Shown in pieces: positions 15,698 to 19,379 of a DNA stretch of 19,379 bases. How positions within the stretch are numbered: the first letter of the stretch is position 1; each line of letters opens with the position of its first letter. The notes beneath the pieces were generated by a model that ran no database searches, was not told the DNA's origin, and saw only the letters and a list, made by a program, of their open reading frames with translations. The stretch is from Microbacteriaceae bacterium. Lineage in GTDB: Bacteria > Actinomycetota > Actinomycetes > Actinomycetales > Microbacteriaceae. A program made the position numbers and the translations under genes. The stretch covers positions 1-19,379 of the forward strand of contig JAAYAS010000168.1 of assembly GCA_012719255.1 (NCBI GenBank), read 5' to 3'.

Positions 15698-15704
15698 CCC
15701 CGCA

Positions 15705-16391
15705 TTGCTCACCCTCACCGACGTCACCCTCGAGTACCAGGACGGCGACTCGACCCTCACCGCCGTCGACCGCGCCGGCCTCGAGGTGCCGGCCGGCTGC
15801 TTCGCCGCGATCACCGGGCCCTCCGGCTCGGGCAAGTCGAGCCTGCTCGCGATCGCCTCGACCCTCGTCACCCCCACCGGCGGCGCGGTCGAGCTCGACG
15901 GCGCCGCCCTGCACGGCCTCGACCGCAAGTCGGCCGCGAAGCTGCGCCGCGAGCGGCTCGGCATCGTCTTCCAGGCCCCGAACCTCATCCCCTCGTTGAG
16001 GGCGCGCGAGCAGCTCGAGGTGATGGCGAGGCTCGGCGCCCCCGAGCTCGCCCGGCTCGACCGCGCCGCGCTGCGCGAGCGCATCGACGCCGTGCTCGAC
16101 GAGGTCGGGATGCTCGACCGCGCCGAGTTCCGCCCCTCGCAGCTGTCGGGAGGTCAGCGGCAGCGCATCAACATCGCGCGCGCGATCGTGCACTCGCCGG
16201 CCGCGCTGCTCGTCGACGAGCCGACGAGCGCGCTCGACGCGGCCCGCAGCCGCGAGATCATCGCGCTGCTGCGCGACCTCACCCGCGAGCACTCGCTCGC
16301 GACGGTCGTCGTCACCCACGACGTCGAGCACCTGCCCGAGTTCGACCGCGTGCACGAGATGCGCGACGGGGTGCTCACCCGCGTGCGCTGA
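15705..16391 (+). CDS. ABC transporter ATP-binding protein (MacB/LolD type)
   Basis: This is the ATPase partner of the FtsX-type permease, 228 residues from a TTG start. Walker A GPSGSGKSS is at 38-46, Q-loop Gln90 in VFQAPNLIPSL, signature LSGGQ at 147-151, Walker B LLVDE with Asp171/Glu172 and H-loop His205 in VVTHDVEH. All catalytic residues are intact. The Q-loop region and length match the LolD/FtsE/MacB subfamily. The frame is open for hundreds of codons upstream, but that portion is a shadow of other genes. TTG is chosen by its ribosome site and because the family starts with a few residues before the first beta strand (LTLTDVTLEY). Confidence 0.94.
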   Translation: MLTLTDVTLEYQDGDSTLTAVDRAGLEVPAGCFAAITGPSGSGKSSLLAIASTLVTPTGGAVELDGAALHGLDRKSAAKLRRERLGIVFQAPNLIPSLRAREQLEVMARLGAPELARLDRAALRERIDAVLDEVGMLDRAEFRPSQLSGGQRQRINIARAIVHSPAALLVDEPTSALDAARSREIIALLRDLTREHSLATVVVTHDVEHLPEFDRVHEMRDGVLTRVR

Positions 16392-16476
16392 GCCGGGCGC
16401 CGAGCGCCGCGCGATCAGGATCGTGACCGGCCCGGCGCCCCGCCCCGCCTCCATCCGTCCCAGGAGACCGCCCCGC

Positions 16477-17085
16477 ATGGCCGCACCGCGCCAGTTCGAG
16501 CACTACCGGCACGCGCCGGAGCTGTTCGAGGTGCGCCGCTCGTGGCCGCGGACGCTCGCCGCCGCGCTGCTCGCGCTCGGGCTCGCCGCGGCCGCCGTCG
16601 CGCTCGTCGTCCTCTGGGACCCGGTCGTCGACCTGCTCGAGCCGCCCGGCTCCGCCCGGTACCGGTCGCCCGAGCTCGCGGTGCTCGGCGGCATCCTGCT
16701 CTCGCTGCTGCTCGGCGCGCTCGCGGTCCGCAGCGCCCGATCGGGATCGAACCGGATCGTGCACCGGCCGACCGGGCTGCCGGTGCGCCGGCGGTTCGAG
16801 GCCCGGCTCGCGCTGCCCGAATCGGCCGCCGAGCCGCTGCGGGCCGCGATCGAGCGCGGGGATGCGCGGCGCTGGTCGCCGTTGCCGCCGCGCGCGGCCG
16901 ACGGCCTGGTCGTGCTCGAGGTGCGCGCCGTGCGCGGCGGCGATCCCGCCTGGGCGGCGATCTCGGTCGGGCCGTCCGACCGCCCGCGGCCGCTGCCGCT
17001 CGTCGAGCTGCACGGCCCCGCGGCGCGCGCCCTCGCCCGAGTGGGACGCCCCGGCGGGCGGCGGTACGCTGAGCGGCATGGCTGA
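16477..17085 (+). CDS. Unrecognised two-helix membrane protein
   Basis: I do not recognise a named family. The 202-residue protein has a short polar N-terminus (QFEHYRHAPELFEVRRSW), two hydrophobic helices (about 25-47 and 66-85), and a soluble C-terminal domain of about 115 residues rich in Arg, probably cytoplasmic by the positive-inside rule. ATG 16477 has AGGAG (16462-16466) with a 10-nt spacer; a GTG at 16423 is possible but lacks a ribosome site. The 3' end overlaps the start of the Rv2466c-type gene by 8 bp and contains that gene's probable promoter. It is 85 bp after the ABC ATPase. Codon pattern matches its neighbours, so it is a real gene. Confidence 0.8.
   Translation: MAAPRQFEHYRHAPELFEVRRSWPRTLAAALLALGLAAAAVALVVLWDPVVDLLEPPGSARYRSPELAVLGGILLSLLLGALAVRSARSGSNRIVHRPTGLPVRRRFEARLALPESAAEPLRAAIERGDARRWSPLPPRAADGLVVLEVRAVRGGDPAWAAISVGPSDRPRPLPLVELHGPAARALARVGRPGGRRYAERHG
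17065..17070 (+). promoter_or_regulatory. -10-like hexamer of the Rv2466c-type gene (leaderless type)
   Basis: TACGCT lies within the last codons of the upstream gene, 7 nt before ATG 17078. No AGGAG-like sequence precedes that ATG. An internal leaderless promoter would let this gene be expressed independently of the membrane-protein gene. Confidence 0.47.
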
Positions 17086-17689
17086 GCAGACCGACATCGA
17101 ATTCTGGTTCGACCCCGCATGCCCCTGGGCATGGATGACCTCCCGCTGGATCGACGAGGTCGCGCGGCAGCGCGACGGCGTCGACGTCATCTGGCGCCCC
17201 ATGTCGCTCGCGATCCTCAACGAGGGCAACGAGGTCGACGAGCGCCGCCGCGAATCGCACGAGCGCTCGCTGCGCGCCTGCAAGATCGCCGCGGCCGCGC
17301 AGGCCGAGCTCGGCAACGACGCCGTCAAGGCGTTCTACGACGCGCTCGGCACCCGCAACCACCCCGAGGGCCGTGCGAGCGACCCGGCCGTGCTCGACGA
17401 GTCGATCGCCGAGGCCGGCATCCCCGACGAGCTCGTCGCCCGCGTCGACGCCGGCGAGTTCGATGCCGCGCTGCGCGAGTCGCACGACGCCGGCATCTCG
17501 AAGGTCGGCGAGGACGTCGGCACCCCGATCATCTCGGTGAACGGCGTCGCCTTCTTCGGCCCGGTCATCTCGCCGGCGCCGAAGGGCGAGGAGGCGCTGC
17601 GCCTGTTCGACGGCATCGTCGCGGCGGCCGCCTTCCCGGGCTTCTTCGAGCTCAAGCGCACCCGCACCGTCGGCCCGAAGTTCGACTAG
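17078..17689 (+). CDS. DsbA-fold mycothiol-dependent nitroreductase-like protein (Rv2466c family)
   Basis: This is a thioredoxin/DsbA-fold cytosolic oxidoreductase of the Rv2466c family, 203 residues against 207 in M. tuberculosis. Shared features include FWFDPACPWAWMTSRW (9-24), MSLAILNE, VGEDVGTPIISVNGVAFFGPV and the C-terminal FFELKRTRT. In M. tuberculosis the enzyme uses mycothiol as reductant with a C-P-W-C active site. Here Cys15 is kept but the resolving cysteine is Ala18 (CPWA), so the protein must work as a monothiol, probably through a mixed disulfide with mycothiol. The gene is followed 30 bp later by rpiB, in the same order as Rv2466c-Rv2465c-Rv2464c. Confidence 0.92.
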   Translation: MAEQTDIEFWFDPACPWAWMTSRWIDEVARQRDGVDVIWRPMSLAILNEGNEVDERRRESHERSLRACKIAAAAQAELGNDAVKAFYDALGTRNHPEGRASDPAVLDESIAEAGIPDELVARVDAGEFDAALRESHDAGISKVGEDVGTPIISVNGVAFFGPVISPAPKGEEALRLFDGIVAAAAFPGFFELKRTRTVGPKFD

Positions 17690-17719
17690 CCCCGCCCGAC
17701 GACAGGAGGATCCCGACCG

Positions 17720-18250
17720 ATGCGCATCCACATCGCCACCGACCACGCCGGGCTCGAGTTCTCGCAGCGCCTGCAGGAGCACCTGCGCGCGCAGGGCCAC
17801 GAGGTCGTCGACCACGGCCCGCAGACCTACGACCCCGTCGACGACTACCCCGCCTTCTGCATCGACGCCGCGCAGGCCGTCGCGAACGACTGGGCCGCCG
17901 GCGTCCCGGCGCTCGGCGTCGTGTTCGGCGGCTCGGGCAACGGCGAGCAGATGGCCGCGAACAAGGTGCCCGGCATCCGGGCCGCCCTCGTGTGGAGCGA
18001 GGCGACCGCGACCCTCGCCCGCGAGCACAACAACGCCAACGTCATCTCGATCGGCGCCCGCCAGCACGGGCTCGACGAGGCGATCGGCTTCATCGACGCG
18101 TTCCTCGCCGAGCCGTTCCCCGGCGACGAGCGCCACGTGCGCCGCATCTCGCAGCTCGCCGAGTACGAGCGCACCGGCGCGATCGCCGGGCGCACGCAGG
18201 TGACCCGCACCGACGCCGAGGTGCCGGTGGTGCTCGGCGAGGCCGAGTAG
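17720..18250 (+). CDS. rpiB: Ribose-5-phosphate isomerase B
   Basis: This interconverts ribose 5-phosphate and ribulose 5-phosphate in the non-oxidative pentose phosphate pathway. It has 176 residues (162 in M. tuberculosis), with a C-terminal extension. The actinobacterial subtype is clear: TDHAG with Asp8/His9, YPAFC (43-47), GGSGNGEQMAANK (70-82) with Glu76 as the expected catalytic base in place of the E. coli cysteine, and AREHNNANVISIGAR with His103 and Arg114. An AGGAGG at 17704-17709 lies 10 nt before the ATG. It is 30 bp after the Rv2466c-type gene and 2 bp before nei, so the three are probably co-transcribed. Confidence 0.96.
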   Translation: MRIHIATDHAGLEFSQRLQEHLRAQGHEVVDHGPQTYDPVDDYPAFCIDAAQAVANDWAAGVPALGVVFGGSGNGEQMAANKVPGIRAALVWSEATATLAREHNNANVISIGARQHGLDEAIGFIDAFLAEPFPGDERHVRRISQLAEYERTGAIAGRTQVTRTDAEVPVVLGEAE

Positions 18251-18252
18251 CC

Positions 18253-19218
18253 GTGCCCGAGGGCCATTCCGTCCATCGCATCGCCCGCCAGTTCGAGTCG
18301 AACTTCGTCGGGCGCCGGGTCGCCGCCTCGAGCCCGCAGGGCCGCTTCGCCGAGGGCGCCGCGCGACTCGACGGCCGCGAGATGGCCGAGTGCTTCGCGG
18401 TCGGCAAGCAGATGTTCGCCCGCTTCGACGGCGGCGTCTGGCTGCGGGTGCACCTCGGCATCTACGGCGCCTGGGACTTCTCGGGCGAGGTGTCGACGAA
18501 GCTCGGACAGACCGGCGAGTACTCGCGGCTGCTGCCGGCGCGGCCCGACGGCGTCGTCGACCTGCTCGGCGAGGACTCGGTGCGCTCGATCGGCGCGCCG
18601 CGGCGGATGCGGATGGCCGAGGAGGAGCGCGCCGACGAGCTCGAGGGCGCCTGGCCGCCCGAGCCGGTCGGGGCCGTGCGGCTGCGGCTGCTCACCGACG
18701 TCACCTGCGCCGATCTGCGCGGCCCGACGGCCTGCGAGGCGCTCGACGCCGCGGGCGTCGACCGGGTGCTCGACCGGCTCGGGCCCGACCCGCTCGTCGT
18801 CGACCCCGAGGCGGGCGAGCAGGCGTTCGTCGACAACGCCGGCCGCCGCCGGGTCGCGATCGGTCAGCTGCTCATGGACCAGTCGGTCGTCGCGGGCATC
18901 GGCAACATCTACCGCGCCGAGATGCTCTACCGCGCCGGGCTCAGCCCGCACGTGCCGGGCAACGAGGTCGACGAGGCGACGCTGCGCGAGCTCTGGCGCG
19001 ACTGGACGAAGCTGCTGCAGATCGGCGTCGACGTCGGCCAGATGATGACGATCGACGGACTCACCGGGGACGAGTGGGATCTCGCCCTGCGCGACCGCGA
19101 CCACCGGCACTGGGTGTACGGCCGCGCCGGCGAGCCCTGCCGCCGCTGCGGCACGCCGATCGCGCTCGAGATGATGCAGAACCGCAAGCTCTACTGGTGC
19201 CCCGGCTGCCAGCGCTGA
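18253..19218 (+). CDS. nei: Fpg/Nei-family DNA glycosylase (Nei1-like)
   Basis: This is a bifunctional DNA glycosylase/AP lyase of base excision repair. It has 321 residues from GTG 18253, 2 bp after the rpiB stop. The start is fixed by the mature N-terminus PEGHSVHR: catalytic Pro2 and Glu3 must follow the initiator Met. Other features are Lys52 in VGKQMF, the helix-two-turn-helix around IGQLLMDQSVVAGIGNIYR (203-221), and a zinc finger with Cys296, Cys299, Cys316 and Cys319. It resembles M. tuberculosis Nei1 (Rv2464c, 268 residues) but carries about 50 extra residues at 76-133, between the LGIYG segment and PPEPVGAVRLR. No Shine-Dalgarno sequence is obvious; translation is likely coupled to rpiB. 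Confidence 0.94.
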   Translation: MPEGHSVHRIARQFESNFVGRRVAASSPQGRFAEGAARLDGREMAECFAVGKQMFARFDGGVWLRVHLGIYGAWDFSGEVSTKLGQTGEYSRLLPARPDGVVDLLGEDSVRSIGAPRRMRMAEEERADELEGAWPPEPVGAVRLRLLTDVTCADLRGPTACEALDAAGVDRVLDRLGPDPLVVDPEAGEQAFVDNAGRRRVAIGQLLMDQSVVAGIGNIYRAEMLYRAGLSPHVPGNEVDEATLRELWRDWTKLLQIGVDVGQMMTIDGLTGDEWDLALRDRDHRHWVYGRAGEPCRRCGTPIALEMMQNRKLYWCPGCQR

Positions 19219-19237
19219 GCCGGATGCGCTGAGCCGG
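19212..19237 (+). repeat. Tandem copy of a stop-codon motif, GCGCTGAGCCGG
   Basis: GCGCTGAGCCGG occurs at 19212-19223, spanning the nei stop, and again at 19226-19237, with a 14-bp period. The same word spans the ABC ATPase stop (16385-16396), and a similar tandem pair lies on the minus strand at the response-regulator stop (12408-12433). Confidence 0.55.
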
Positions 19238-19264
19238 GCGCGGCGCGCCGACCGGATGCGGTGG

Positions 19265-19300
19265 GCCGGGCCCGTCGCGGTTGCCGGGCCCGACGCGGTC
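19265..19300 (+). repeat. Two tandem 18-bp units downstream of nei
   Basis: Units at 19265-19282 and 19283-19300 agree at 16 of 18 positions (GCCGGGCCCGTCGCGGTT type), each with the palindrome CGGGCCCG. The function is unknown. The rest of 19219-19379 shows no supported gene; a four-codon remnant of a minus-strand reading frame ending at 19365 is possible but not callable. Confidence 0.5.
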
Positions 19301-19379
19301 GCGCCGACCGGGCAGTGCCGAGTCGGCCGCGCCGGGCGGATGCGGATGCGGCGGCCCGCGCGGCTCAGCGCAGCGCCCG

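Noticed and set aside
13344..15704. Upstream part of the long frame ending in the ABC ATPase
   Set aside because: It crosses the kinase, the divergent promoter region and the permease in another frame; the ATPase begins at TTG 15705.
16415..19110. Large minus-strand frames opposite the right-hand plus genes
   Set aside because: They have shadow composition and no motifs; the plus strand carries four well-supported genes.
19219..19379. Possible tRNA or small RNA gene
   Set aside because: No cloverleaf with a T-arm GTTCRA and matching acceptor stem could be traced; the inverted repeats are too short and composition-driven.

Overview
The window is very GC-rich chromosomal DNA with dense, short-spaced genes, GTG and TTG starts and strong third-position G/C bias. 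The products point to an actinobacterium, most likely a member of the Microbacteriaceae: a mycothiol-dependent nitroreductase-like protein, an actinobacterial RpiB lacking the active-site cysteine, a group II truncated hemoglobin and a PepN of actinobacterial length. The genus is not determinable from the sequence alone. I see no mobile element, CRISPR array, rRNA or tRNA. This is core-type housekeeping chromosome with some variable transport genes.

Layout, left to right. Pyroglutamyl-peptidase I (pcp, +) converges with a truncated hemoglobin (glbO, -), their stop codons overlapping. An MscS-type mechanosensitive channel (-) follows. Divergent from it is a two-gene unit (+): a 55-residue one-helix protein and a YeiH/PF03601 putative anion (sulfate) exporter, joined by a TGATG overlap. 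A long GC hairpin separates this from aminopeptidase N (pepN, -). Divergent from pepN are two overlapping ABC exporter half-transporter genes (+) that together form an asymmetric heterodimer. A second hairpin then leads to a minus-strand AspT/YidE-type transporter with two RCK_C domains, preceded on the same strand by a NarL-type response regulator and its histidine kinase (ATGA overlap). Divergent from the kinase is an FtsX-type ABC permease with its ATPase (TTG start). The right end holds a plus-strand run: an unrecognised two-helix membrane protein, an Rv2466c-type thioredoxin-fold protein, rpiB, and a Nei-type DNA glycosylase.

How the genes relate. Five genes (glbO, pepN, the Rv2466c homologue, rpiB, nei) correspond to the neighbourhood Rv2464c-Rv2470 of Mycobacterium tuberculosis. 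The window therefore looks like an ancient actinobacterial block into which transport genes and a two-component system have been inserted. The kinase/regulator pair probably senses envelope stress or an antimicrobial compound and controls the divergent ABC pair; this is inferred from position.

A striking regulatory pattern runs through the window. Six genes (pcp, glbO, mscS-like, AspT-like, the histidine kinase and the Rv2466c homologue) have a TANNNT -10-like hexamer only 6-10 nt before the start codon and no Shine-Dalgarno sequence, as expected for leaderless or near-leaderless mRNAs. Most of the remaining genes have clear AGGAG-type ribosome binding sites.
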